This document shows positions 1-6,227 of a DNA stretch of 6,227 nt, one piece after another; position 1 is the first letter of the stretch; every line of letters starts with the position of its first letter. The stretch is taken from assembly GCA_022508685.1 (NCBI GenBank), contig JAFLUS010000122.1:1-6227 (forward strand). The letters run 5' to 3'. The stretch is from Prevotellaceae bacterium. GTDB taxonomy: Bacteria; Bacteroidota; Bacteroidia; Bacteroidales; Bacteroidaceae. The notes under the pieces are model-generated. The model searched no databases, was not told the origin of the DNA, and saw nothing but the letters and a program-made list of their open reading frames with translations. The position numbers and the translations under genes were made by a program.

Positions 1-940
1 CGGGAAAGACGATGGCAGGCATCCGCTGTCTGTAGAGTTCGGATTGGAAATGGCAACCCAATTCGGTGGAACGACCTACGAGCGGGCTGCTGATGGCACG
101 ATGCAGGTGACACATAATTCTACCAACTTCAAGGCTTTCTGGAATGCTCTCATTCCCGGTGGAGCCGATGCGTATGAGAGTGAATTCGAATATAGCAACT
201 ACCTTGGCAATAGTTTGGGAAGTTATCTCCTGCGTATCAACTTCGACAAGCCAACTTGGCGTTTCAGCCTCTATGCCGACCATTTTTTTGAAGACCATTC
301 GGCAATGCTGATGGTTGATTACAATGGATATGGCACCGGCAATCAATGGAACCGACGCGACACGTGGACATTTTTACTTTACGACTTCAAGGATATGCTG
401 TTGGGAGGCGAATTATTGCTCAAACGGGGAACATGGGTACGAAATATCGTTGCCGAGTATATCTACAGCAAGTATCAAAGCGGTCCAGTCTACCACGACC
501 ACAATCCGGGTGCCTCCGACCATATTGCCGGCATGGACAATTACTACAACCACAATCTCTATGCAGGTTGGCAGCACTGGGGACAAGTCATCGGCAATCC
601 GCTGTATCAGTCACCCATCTACAATACTGACGGAAAAATTGTCATCAGCAACAATCGCTTCATGGCATTCCATATCGGTCTCGGCGGACAACCCACGCCG
701 GAACTCTCCTACCGCCTGCTCGCCACGTGGCGCGACGGGCTCGGCACTTATATCAAACCCTATACGCGCCGAAGGGAGCAAGTCAACATCATGGCTGAAG
801 CCAATTATGCATTCCGTCAGAAATCGCTCAAGGGATGGAGTGTCGGATTGGGGATTGGCTATGACAACGGCGACATCGTTGGCAACAACTTCGGCGGCAT
901 GCTTAAGATAAAGAAAACGGGGCTGCTCCGCACCCAATAA
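1..940 (+). CDS. wzi: Wzi-family capsule assembly outer-membrane protein, C-terminal part (5' truncated by window)
   Basis: The frame is open from the window edge (codons from base 2) to TAA at 938-940, giving 312 visible residues. The first possible internal starts, TTG at 44 and ATG at 50, lie inside conserved-looking sequence, so the gene begins outside the window. Seen: the LGNSLGS segment (visible residues about 68-74), then a Trp-rich strand and DHFFED (about 93-98), followed by alternating aromatic and polar strands typical of a beta-barrel. These features match the Bacteroidota branch of the Wzi capsule-assembly family, whose members are usually about 450-500 residues, so roughly the last two thirds are here. 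Known: E. coli Wzi is an outer-membrane barrel that helps tether group 1 capsule to the cell surface. In Bacteroidota the ligand is not established. A lipoprotein gene follows after 20 bp on the same strand, suggesting co-transcription. The family call is firm; the exact role is inferred. Confidence 0.85.
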   Translation, partial: GKDDGRHPLSVEFGLEMATQFGGTTYERAADGTMQVTHNSTNFKAFWNALIPGGADAYESEFEYSNYLGNSLGSYLLRINFDKPTWRFSLYADHFFEDHSAMLMVDYNGYGTGNQWNRRDTWTFLLYDFKDMLLGGELLLKRGTWVRNIVAEYIYSKYQSGPVYHDHNPGASDHIAGMDNYYNHNLYAGWQHWGQVIGNPLYQSPIYNTDGKIVISNNRFMAFHIGLGGQPTPELSYRLLATWRDGLGTYIKPYTRRREQVNIMAEANYAFRQKSLKGWSVGLGIGYDNGDIVGNNFGGMLKIKKTGLLRTQ

Positions 941-960
941 ATCTAATCACGACATCACAC

Positions 961-1407
961 ATGAAACGTCCTTTCCATATTTTCTTTTTATTGATTTGCT
1001 GCTTCGTCGCACTTCATGCCTGCAAGTTGGAAACGTCCGACAATGGCAAACTTGACGGATATTGGAAATTGTGTCTTGTTGATACGATTGCTACGGGTGG
1101 ACGGCTCGACCTCACGGAAAGCAGCCTGTTCTGGAGCGTGCAACTGAATATGCTGACCATGAGAGACAACCAACAGATATCGAAGGGCGAATATACCTTC
1201 CGATTTGACCACAACGGCAACACCCTGCGCGTGTATGAACCGCGAAAATATGAAAAAGTCAATGGCGACACCTTGCTGACCAATCCTTCACAAATTCGCA
1301 AATTTGGCATCAATGACCTTGATGTCACGTTCACCATCGACCACCTTTCCAATCGTCGCATGCATCTCTCCGACGAGCATCACCATCTCTATTTCACAAA
1401 ATTCTGA
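961..1407 (+). CDS. Lipocalin-like lipoprotein, small, function unknown
   Basis: This is a 148-residue protein starting at ATG 961 and ending at TGA 1405-1407. Seen: a short basic N-terminus (MKR), a hydrophobic core at residues 5-18 and a lipobox-like LHAC at 18-21, so Cys21 is the likely lipidated residue. His at -2 is not the commonest lipobox residue. The mature part has GYWKL, then a Thr-Gly-Gly turn and FWSVQ, followed by alternating strands that end in LYFTKF, as expected for a small beta-barrel. From memory this resembles Bacteroides and Prevotella lipoproteins annotated as lipocalin-like domain proteins; no alignment was run. No ligand or enzymatic role can be assigned. The gene is 20 bp after the Wzi-family gene with an A-rich leader and no Shine-Dalgarno, so it is probably co-transcribed and may act in the same envelope process. 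The coding call is strong; the function is open. Confidence 0.85.
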   Translation: MKRPFHIFFLLICCFVALHACKLETSDNGKLDGYWKLCLVDTIATGGRLDLTESSLFWSVQLNMLTMRDNQQISKGEYTFRFDHNGNTLRVYEPRKYEKVNGDTLLTNPSQIRKFGINDLDVTFTIDHLSNRRMHLSDEHHHLYFTKF

Positions 1408-1411
1408 ACGA

Positions 1412-1521
1412 CGCACTCTACGGCTTCGCAGACCGCACTCCACAGACTCGTACATCGCACTATGCGGCTTCGTGCATCGCACTCCACAAACGCGTGCATC
1501 GCACTCTGCGGCGTCGTCCTC
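1412..1521. repeat. Five-copy degenerate 22-bp tandem repeat in the convergent intergenic spacer
   Basis: Five consecutive 22-bp units lie at 1412-1433, 1434-1455, 1456-1477, 1478-1499 and 1500-1521. Every unit begins CGCACT, and the better-preserved ones end CGTGCAT or close to it. Units 1, 3 and 5 share a GC-rich middle with GGCTTCG or GGCGTCG. Units 2 and 4 share CCACA followed by AC and CG, and match at 19 of 22 positions. The array therefore also reads as a 44-bp dimer: 1412-1455 and 1456-1499 agree at 35 of 44 positions, and a third, half copy follows. Junctions 3/4 and 4/5 each form a small inverted repeat, GTGC-ATC-GCAC (1472-1482 and 1494-1504). The array starts 5 bp after the lipoprotein stop. 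It has no CRISPR-like spacers, and I see no convincing gene in it. Function unknown. Confidence 0.85.
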
Positions 1522-1530
1522 TTCGGAGGA
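1517..1530. terminator. UUCG-tetraloop hairpin between convergent genes, possible terminator
   Basis: TCCTC (1517-1521), a TTCG loop (1522-1525) and GAGGA (1526-1530) form a perfect 5-bp stem closed as C(UUCG)G on the rightward transcript, an unusually stable tetraloop. On the leftward transcript the same stem has a CGAA loop and lies 26 bp past the stop of the WecA-like gene. No T-tract follows on either strand, so it does not fit a standard intrinsic terminator. Its place between converging genes is the only argument for termination. Confidence 0.35.
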
Positions 1531-1556
1531 ACATGCCGTCGTCTGGAGCGCAGGAC

Positions 1557-2663
1557 TCACTTTGCTTCATGCAGACGGGCAATCCGCGATACGACGAACA
1601 GTATCAAGGCATATAATGCAATGTCGATGAGGATAATCCACATGAAACGAACGTTCCACATGTTAAGAAAATGGTTGAGCGCAATGAAGCCGACGACCAT
1701 GGCAAGTATCGCCACGAGGGTTGCGTGCATGTTCAATCCGGCACGCATGAAGATGTGATGAATATGCCGTTTGTCAGCCGAAAACATCGGTCTGTGTTCA
1801 CGCCATCTGCTCAATGCTACCCGAATGAGGTCAAGTACCGGCACAATGAACATGGTATATGACACCAACAAGGCATCATCTCGATATTCAAACACCAAAT
1901 CGTTAATCATCTGATACTTGATGGCCAGGTATGCCAGTACGTAACCTAAAATCAAACTGCCGGCATCTCCCATAAAGATTTTGTACCTCCCTACCCTTCC
2001 GAATACATTAAAGCAGAAAAATACAACGAGTGCAGCCAGCAATCCGGCACAGACTACAAACATGAGCAACGACTGCAGGTGGTAGAACAAATACATGAAA
2101 CGTCCGAGCAGAATGATGGATATGCCCGACGCCAATCCGTCGATACCATCAATAAGGTTGATGGCATTCACAATCAGCATGATAATCAATATGGTGATGC
2201 CGTAACTCACTATAGCCGATAATTCGTACACGCCAAACAATCCATACAGATTATTGATTGAAAGATTGCAAAACGGCAGCAGCGACGATGCGACCAACAA
2301 AATGATGAATTTCTGATTGGCCTTGATGTCGCATAAATCATCGAATATCCCTAATACGTAAATCATCATCGCTCCGATAGTCATTACTATCGTACTGAGT
2401 TGGAAGTCATAGCAATCAGCAAAGAAACGGCAAGCCACACTCATCGCTACCACCACGGCCACACCCATTGCTGGAAAAAAGACCAGACCTCCTAAACGTG
2501 GGATGGCTTGATTGTGCACTTTCCGTTCATTCGGCAAATCGTAAATCTTCCATCGTCTGCACAAATTCACAATGAGCGGCAGACCGATACTGGCGACACA
2601 GGTGCTGGTGACAAATGCTATGGATGCAATGAGTATATAGTAAGAAAGCGTAGTCATGGGCAT
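1557..2663 (-). CDS. WecA/MraY-family undecaprenyl-phosphate sugar-1-phosphate transferase
   Basis: This integral inner-membrane enzyme is expected to move a HexNAc-1-phosphate from a UDP-sugar to undecaprenyl phosphate, the first step in building a lipid-linked glycan. Seen, numbered from the chosen 368-residue start: HNQAIPRLGG (50-59), FDD with Asp108/Asp109, NAINLIDGIDG (166-176) with Asp172 and Asp175, FMGDAGS around Asp233, VPVLD (Asp278) and DKRHIHH (297-303), with about ten hydrophobic segments throughout. These are the Mg- and nucleotide-binding and catalytic signatures of the WecA/TagO/MraY superfamily. The HIHH motif and the setting favour WecA/TagO over MraY. The acceptor-sugar choice (GlcNAc, GalNAc or other) cannot be read from sequence. 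The frame opens 21 bp earlier at a TTG, but ATG 2663 or ATG 2657 is more credible; neither has a Shine-Dalgarno. It is the last gene of the leftward unit, a position also seen for initiating transferases in Bacteroides fragilis capsule loci. Confidence 0.93.
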   Translation of the reverse strand: MPMTTLSYYILIASIAFVTSTCVASIGLPLIVNLCRRWKIYDLPNERKVHNQAIPRLGGLVFFPAMGVAVVVAMSVACRFFADCYDFQLSTIVMTIGAMMIYVLGIFDDLCDIKANQKFIILLVASSLLPFCNLSINNLYGLFGVYELSAIVSYGITILIIMLIVNAINLIDGIDGLASGISIILLGRFMYLFYHLQSLLMFVVCAGLLAALVVFFCFNVFGRVGRYKIFMGDAGSLILGYVLAYLAIKYQMINDLVFEYRDDALLVSYTMFIVPVLDLIRVALSRWREHRPMFSADKRHIHHIFMRAGLNMHATLVAILAMVVGFIALNHFLNMWNVRFMWIILIDIALYALILFVVSRIARLHEAK

Positions 2664-2693
2664 TTCACATTGATTACAATACAATAACGTATC

Positions 2694-2720
2694 GGGGCAA
2701 ATATTTAGTATATTTACCCC
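2694..2720 (-). promoter_or_regulatory. 27-bp palindrome upstream of the WecA-like gene, candidate operator or promoter region
   Basis: Plus-strand GGGGCAAATAT (2694-2704) and ATATTTACCCC (2710-2720) pair over 11 positions with one mismatch (a G-T pair in RNA), around a 5-base centre. It lies 30 bp before ATG 2663, in the 82-bp gap after the upstream glycosyltransferase. On the minus strand its right arm contains AATATTTG, one base from the Bacteroides -7 consensus TAnnTTTG, but no well-spaced -33 TTTG is clear. A second, overlapping inverted repeat, TTTAC-CCCT-GTAAA (2713-2726), competes for the same arm. The G/C pairs are at the base and no T-tract follows, so an operator or leader structure fits better than a terminator. 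Binding partner unknown. Confidence 0.45.
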
Positions 2721-2745
2721 TGTAAAGAATACTGCAAAATGGCAA

Positions 2746-3924
2746 TTACAACTTTTCCCTATAAGTCAATTTTTCATATCCTGCTAATTTTTCATTCCAC
2801 GAATAAGCGTGCACGACCATATCATGCCCTGCCACAGCCATGGCTTTACGATGAGCAGCATCCGTCATCAGGCGGACGCAAGTCTGTGCAAACTGCCCGG
2901 CATCAGCACAGACGTGTGCATTGACGCCATCTTGCACTTCCGGGATTGCCTGTGCAATGGTGGGCGTCATCACGACGGGAAGTCCATATCCCATGGCAAC
3001 GAGCACTTTATTCTGGATGCCGGCTGCCACGCGAACCGGAGCAACCGCCAAACAAGCATCACTGACAGCAGCATGGAGGTCGTCCACAAACCCCGTAACA
3101 ATGATGTTATCGGATGCTAATGCCTGCACCTTTGCTGATGGTTGAGCACCTACGATATAGAATTTCGCAGCAGGTATCTTTTGCAAAATCAACGGAAAGA
3201 TGTCTTGAACAAAATGAAAGACCGCATCTTGATTTTGCAACGTGCGCATGTTTCCTATAAAACAGATTTTCAACGGATTGTAAGAAGCGGGAAGGACGGA
3301 TGCACATTCCACGCCATTGGTATGGAACGCAAGAGGAGCATGATGATTGCCAACCCTTTGCAGGTAGTCAATATCCGACTGCGACACGAGTACGACTTTG
3401 GAGAAACGCCGAATAACTTGCTGTTCGTACCGCTGAATGCGCTTCTGCTCTAATCGATATACAAACTTCATCAACAGATTGCCTTTCGATTGGCTTGCCA
3501 AAGTGTATGTCTTCGACAGCGCGTCGGTCATTTCCACAATAGATTGCTGTTCGACGCCTAATCGAGAAAGATAGGGCGTCATTCGCAACAGATGGGAAAT
3601 GTAGAGATCAGGGCGTTGCGTTTCATGTATCCGACGCAGTTGACGCATATAGGAAGCGGAGTGGTAGTAGCCACATTGAATGGTCTTCCCCAACAGCAGA
3701 TAGCGCAAGGCATTAAGATATGAACGCCATTTCTGCAACGGAACCGTTACAATCTCATCGTACAATATCTCTGCGGGTGGCGCAACCTGCGTAGTTTCGG
3801 TCAGCGAAAGTAGCAGCAGACGATGCCCTTGCGATTTAAGATAACGAGCGATATTGTTAATGCGCAACACATCGCCTCCATTTTCAGGAAAGGGATAGCG
3901 TGGGGTTAATATACATATCGTCAT
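2746..3924 (-). CDS. GT4-type (GT-B fold) glycosyltransferase
   Basis: This 392-residue protein is probably a cytoplasmic or membrane-peripheral enzyme that adds a sugar to the lipid-linked repeat unit. Seen: an N-terminal Rossmann start (TICILTPRYPFPENGGD, residues 2-18) with the double-Gly loop, a linker around HTNGVE (201-206), and the C-terminal domain from KICFIGNMR (219-227) through FYIVGAQP (255-262), VTGFVDDL (276-283) and AGIQNKVLVAMGYGLPVV (301-318). This layout resembles GT4 enzymes of the PEP-CTERM/EpsH-associated sugar transferase type (TIGR03087-like), a resemblance judged from memory. Oddity: the second Glu of the usual GT4 E-x7-E motif appears to be Val309 (GTT). Donor and linkage cannot be predicted. 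Start ATG 3924 is the first codon before the Rossmann strand. It follows the preceding gene after 42 bp with no visible terminator or Shine-Dalgarno, so one transcript is likely. Confidence 0.9.
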   Translation of the reverse strand: MTICILTPRYPFPENGGDVLRINNIARYLKSQGHRLLLLSLTETTQVAPPAEILYDEIVTVPLQKWRSYLNALRYLLLGKTIQCGYYHSASYMRQLRRIHETQRPDLYISHLLRMTPYLSRLGVEQQSIVEMTDALSKTYTLASQSKGNLLMKFVYRLEQKRIQRYEQQVIRRFSKVVLVSQSDIDYLQRVGNHHAPLAFHTNGVECASVLPASYNPLKICFIGNMRTLQNQDAVFHFVQDIFPLILQKIPAAKFYIVGAQPSAKVQALASDNIIVTGFVDDLHAAVSDACLAVAPVRVAAGIQNKVLVAMGYGLPVVMTPTIAQAIPEVQDGVNAHVCADAGQFAQTCVRLMTDAAHRKAMAVAGHDMVVHAYSWNEKLAGYEKLTYREKL

Positions 3925-3966
3925 AAAAGATGCAGAATATGAAATAAAACATGTGGCAATGCACTC

Positions 3967-5064
3967 TCATCCTTCAAACAATTGTCGGAATACTTCCACA
4001 GACTTTTCTTCAGAATATTGTTCGAGATACAAGGTGCGGGCATATTGGTTGAAACGCGGAATGGGATGAGCCGCATAATGCTTCAAGGCATCAATATATT
4101 CCTGTGCCGTGTTGCACCGACCGCCAATCTGCGCATCATCTATGTCGTAACCTTCGAACGTTTCATCTGTTCCGAGAATATTCTTTCCGTACATCAGACA
4201 TTCGCAGGTCTTTACTTTCATGCCGCTTCCGGAGAAGATGGGCAACACCATGAAATCGGCTTCGGCAAAATAGGGTGCTAAATCGGGGACGTCGCTGACG
4301 ACATCAACGTTTTGCAGGCATTTATGTGCTGCTTGCAACTTTGCCATACCACGTCCAACGACTTTGAAATCAATATCTACGTGTGGCAGAACATGCTGCA
4401 CAAACCACAGCACACCCTCGTTGTTTGCCGCGAAACTGCTGCCCATGAACAAACAGAGTGGCTTACGATTGGTCATCACCGCTTCATCAGCACCCGTGAA
4501 TTTGTCTTTCAAGGCAATGTTGGCAATCGCATCGGGCGTTCGTCCATATTCCTTGGCTATCATCTGGGCGTCACGCTGATTGAGCACCACGATGCGGTCG
4601 GCATACTGACAGGCATAGCGGTCGTTGAGCGCAGCACAGCGAATGAGGATTTGGCGGAAAGGCATCCGTTTCGGCAGACGATGTTCGTAGTAGACACTTT
4701 CGACGTTGTGGAAATGTACGATAACCTTACCCTTATACCCTATCTCCTTGAGATGCTTCGCAATGATACCGAACAGGCTGGTGTTGATGAAAATGCAATC
4801 GTACTCATGTGCCCGGTCGGCAATGGAGCGCAGCATCTTCGGCGTAAAACCATTGTAGTAGCCACGTGGCATGTGGATGAGCGTTTGCAAATAGTTGCCG
4901 AGCGAACGACGTTTGCCTTCATCGTGTACATAGAAGACGTCGACGTTGTCTTCGCCATACATTTGCTGCGCCATCGTCACATTGCGCTGGTTTGCCATGC
5001 CGCCGCCATCCAAGATGCCGGCATAGCGCTTGAAGGATATGAACAGAACTTTCATCGGCGTCAT
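3967..5064 (-). CDS. GT4-family glycosyltransferase (Glyco_trans_1_4 type)
   Basis: This 365-residue GT-B glycosyltransferase is expected to transfer a sugar from a nucleotide donor to the growing lipid-linked glycan. Seen: the N-terminal strand KVLFISFKRYAGILDGGG (5-22) with its Gly-rich loop, HFHNVESVYYEHRL (117-130) typical of this subgroup, ADRIVVLNQRD (155-165), the C-terminal domain from CLFMGSSFAANNEGV (204-218), FKVVGRG (233-239), and the donor-site segment PIFSGSGMKVKTCECLMYGK (275-294). Glu288 fits the second Glu of the GT4 E-x7-E motif; the first position is Ser280, as is common where SGSGMK occurs. Sugar and linkage are unknown. The upstream WbsX-like gene stops only 3 bp before ATG 5064, arguing for translational coupling. 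ATG 5055 (MKVLFIS) is an equally good start that would give a 12-bp gap and 362 residues. Confidence 0.9.
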   Translation of the reverse strand: MTPMKVLFISFKRYAGILDGGGMANQRNVTMAQQMYGEDNVDVFYVHDEGKRRSLGNYLQTLIHMPRGYYNGFTPKMLRSIADRAHEYDCIFINTSLFGIIAKHLKEIGYKGKVIVHFHNVESVYYEHRLPKRMPFRQILIRCAALNDRYACQYADRIVVLNQRDAQMIAKEYGRTPDAIANIALKDKFTGADEAVMTNRKPLCLFMGSSFAANNEGVLWFVQHVLPHVDIDFKVVGRGMAKLQAAHKCLQNVDVVSDVPDLAPYFAEADFMVLPIFSGSGMKVKTCECLMYGKNILGTDETFEGYDIDDAQIGGRCNTAQEYIDALKHYAAHPIPRFNQYARTLYLEQYSEEKSVEVFRQLFEG

Positions 5065-5067
5065 CCA

Positions 5068-6225
5068 TTATTGTAACACATTGTGCAGCGCATCGAGATA
5101 GCCGTGCCCATCGTGCAAATCGGGTTCTACATAATTGCCTTCCCCCCATTCATTCCACGATTTCAGGAACAGCACTTGGTGTTGCGGCGCCTTATTTTCC
5201 AAAAGTTTGAGGGCTTGGCGAATGTGAGTTTCAAAGGCTTGCGGGGTAGAATGTACATATACGCCATCGACCATACCGATACGGGGAGAGCGGTCCCATC
5301 CGGGCAAGATGGTGGGATAGACATTCTCCCACGCATCTTCTGGAGCGAAATAGTTGCCCACGGTCTTGGCATAATCATATTTCACACTTCCCGTCTGTAC
5401 GCCGAGCACTTTACGCAAGATGACTTTCAGCATATTCTTGTACTTGCCCTCATAGAGCATCTCACCTCGACGCATGCCCAACGAATTGACGGCATCAAAG
5501 CCAAGAGAAAGCACATAATTGAACAAATCTGCACTACTCTCCAGATTGGGAAGACAACGCGTGCGTTCTCCGTTGGCATCCATCTTGAAGGTCAGTGTGG
5601 AAGGTGTCATTCCTATAAAGAAGATACCGGGCAATCCGTGCTGCACAGCCAAATCACGCCATGTAGAAATAAATTCATCGATATGCGGAAAAGCATATGG
5701 GTCATAAATCGTAAACACCGGTTTTCCATCGATGGTGACATAGCGTTTGTCTTGGAATGCCGGCAACACGGAGAGGAAGTGCTGTACATTGTCCTCGTAA
5801 CCTAAATATCGCTGTTCCATCAACACTTGCGGTTGCGACAATGCACCTTTGCGTTCCCATGTCTTGTTCGACCATGTGTGGTTAGCCCAACACAGGCAGA
5901 ATGGAAAATCGGGCTTTCCACTGGCAAGCACTTCATTGAATGGCCGTTCCAACAGTTGCTTGCCTTCGCCAAACCAATAATGATAATAGCAAAAAGCCTC
6001 TATACCTGCCTGACGTGCCAATTCCGCTTGCTGTTCGCGAACTTCGGGCATACGCAAATCATAGAAACCCAAATCAGCAGGTATGCGAGGTTGCCTATGC
6101 CCTTTGAACAAAGGTTTTGCTTTCGCCACGTTGGTCCATTCCGTAAATCCCTTTCCCCACCATCGGTCATTTTCCGGAATGGGGTGGAATTGGGGCAAAT
6201 ATAATGCAAAAACTCTTGCTTTCAT
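5068..6225 (-). CDS. WbsX / GH99-like family protein of a polysaccharide cluster
   Basis: This 385-residue protein begins MKARVFALYLPQFHPIPEND, a start typical of the family, so it is probably complete although only 2 bp lie upstream in the window. Seen, in order: WWGKGFTEWTNVAKAKPLF (22-40), DLGFYDLR (51-58), FCYYHYWF (78-85), CWANHTWSNKTW (112-123), and near the C-terminus FLKSWNEWGEGNYVEPD (353-369). These are the hallmarks of the WbsX family (Pfam Glyco_tran_WbsX), related to GH99 alpha-mannosidases. Known: such genes are frequent in O-antigen and capsule clusters, usually without signal peptides, and their reaction has not been settled. GH99 enzymes use a Glu pair three residues apart; Glu359 and Glu362 in NEWGE could be the equivalents, which is an inference. 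No signal peptide is seen, so a cytoplasmic location is expected. It heads the visible part of the leftward unit and is 3 bp from the next glycosyltransferase gene. Confidence 0.92.
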   Translation of the reverse strand: MKARVFALYLPQFHPIPENDRWWGKGFTEWTNVAKAKPLFKGHRQPRIPADLGFYDLRMPEVREQQAELARQAGIEAFCYYHYWFGEGKQLLERPFNEVLASGKPDFPFCLCWANHTWSNKTWERKGALSQPQVLMEQRYLGYEDNVQHFLSVLPAFQDKRYVTIDGKPVFTIYDPYAFPHIDEFISTWRDLAVQHGLPGIFFIGMTPSTLTFKMDANGERTRCLPNLESSADLFNYVLSLGFDAVNSLGMRRGEMLYEGKYKNMLKVILRKVLGVQTGSVKYDYAKTVGNYFAPEDAWENVYPTILPGWDRSPRIGMVDGVYVHSTPQAFETHIRQALKLLENKAPQHQVLFLKSWNEWGEGNYVEPDLHDGHGYLDALHNVLQ

Positions 6226-6227
6226 AT

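Noticed and set aside
315..911. Alternative-frame reading of 198 codons inside the Wzi-family gene
   Set aside because: It is rich in Thr, Ser and Ile with no domain signal, whereas the other frame has clear Wzi motifs and runs through to the same region's end.
1412..1521. CRISPR array
   Set aside because: The 22-bp units abut directly with no unique spacers and differ from one another far more than CRISPR repeats do.
1288..1630. Possible small genes across the 1408-1556 spacer on both strands
   Set aside because: The frames are made of the translated 22-bp repeat plus the ends of neighbouring genes, and their composition (Cys, Arg, Ser, His) reflects the repeat rather than a protein.
2664..2684. 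TTG start at 2684 for the WecA-like gene
   Set aside because: The extra seven residues are polar with two Cys and lie before the first membrane segment; ATG 2663 or 2657 is the simpler start.
3925..3966. Promoter or terminator in the 42-bp gap between the two glycosyltransferase genes
   Set aside because: I found no TAnnTTTG-like element and no stem of useful length, so the gap looks like an ordinary within-operon spacer.
4312..5076. Long rightward open frame (254 codons) opposite the glycosyltransferase at 3967-5064
   Set aside because: It is antisense to a gene with clear GT4 motifs, and its translation shows no recognisable domain. Long antisense frames are common in sequence with this codon use.
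5083..5805. Rightward open frame (240 codons) opposite the WbsX-like gene
   Set aside because: It lies wholly within a gene with strong family motifs on the other strand and has no credible protein features of its own.

Overview
The window looks like part of a surface-polysaccharide (O-antigen, capsule or exopolysaccharide) locus from a Bacteroidota genome, most likely Prevotella-like. This rests on the Bacteroidota type of Wzi-family outer-membrane protein, a neighbouring lipocalin-like lipoprotein of a kind I know from Bacteroides and Prevotella, the lack of Shine-Dalgarno motifs before any gene, and a moderate GC content judged by eye. The genus is an inference.

Layout: the left part is read rightward. 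It holds the C-terminal part of a Wzi-family protein (cut by the window's left edge, ending at 940) and a small lipoprotein (961-1407). The rest is read leftward. From the right edge come a WbsX/GH99-like protein (6225 to 5068), a GT4 glycosyltransferase 3 bp later (5064 to 3967), a second GT4-type glycosyltransferase after 42 bp (3924 to 2746), and, after 82 bp containing a strong palindrome, a WecA/MraY-type polyprenyl-phosphate sugar-phosphate transferase (2663 to 1557). The two units converge on a 149-bp spacer (1408-1556) filled mainly by five degenerate copies of a 22-bp tandem repeat plus a UUCG-loop hairpin. No stretch longer than 300 bases lacks a gene.

How the genes may work together: the WecA-like enzyme would place the first sugar phosphate on undecaprenyl phosphate at the inner membrane. 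The two GT4 enzymes would extend the lipid-linked unit on the cytoplasmic side. The WbsX/GH99-like protein belongs to a family common in O-antigen and capsule clusters, but its reaction is not settled. Wzi-family proteins act at the outer membrane, where E. coli Wzi helps attach capsule. No flippase, polymerase, chain-length or export gene is visible, so the locus must continue beyond the right edge or depend on genes elsewhere. I see no mobile element, CRISPR array, tRNA or rRNA. The least explained parts are the tandem repeat, the palindrome before the WecA-like gene and the lipoprotein's role.
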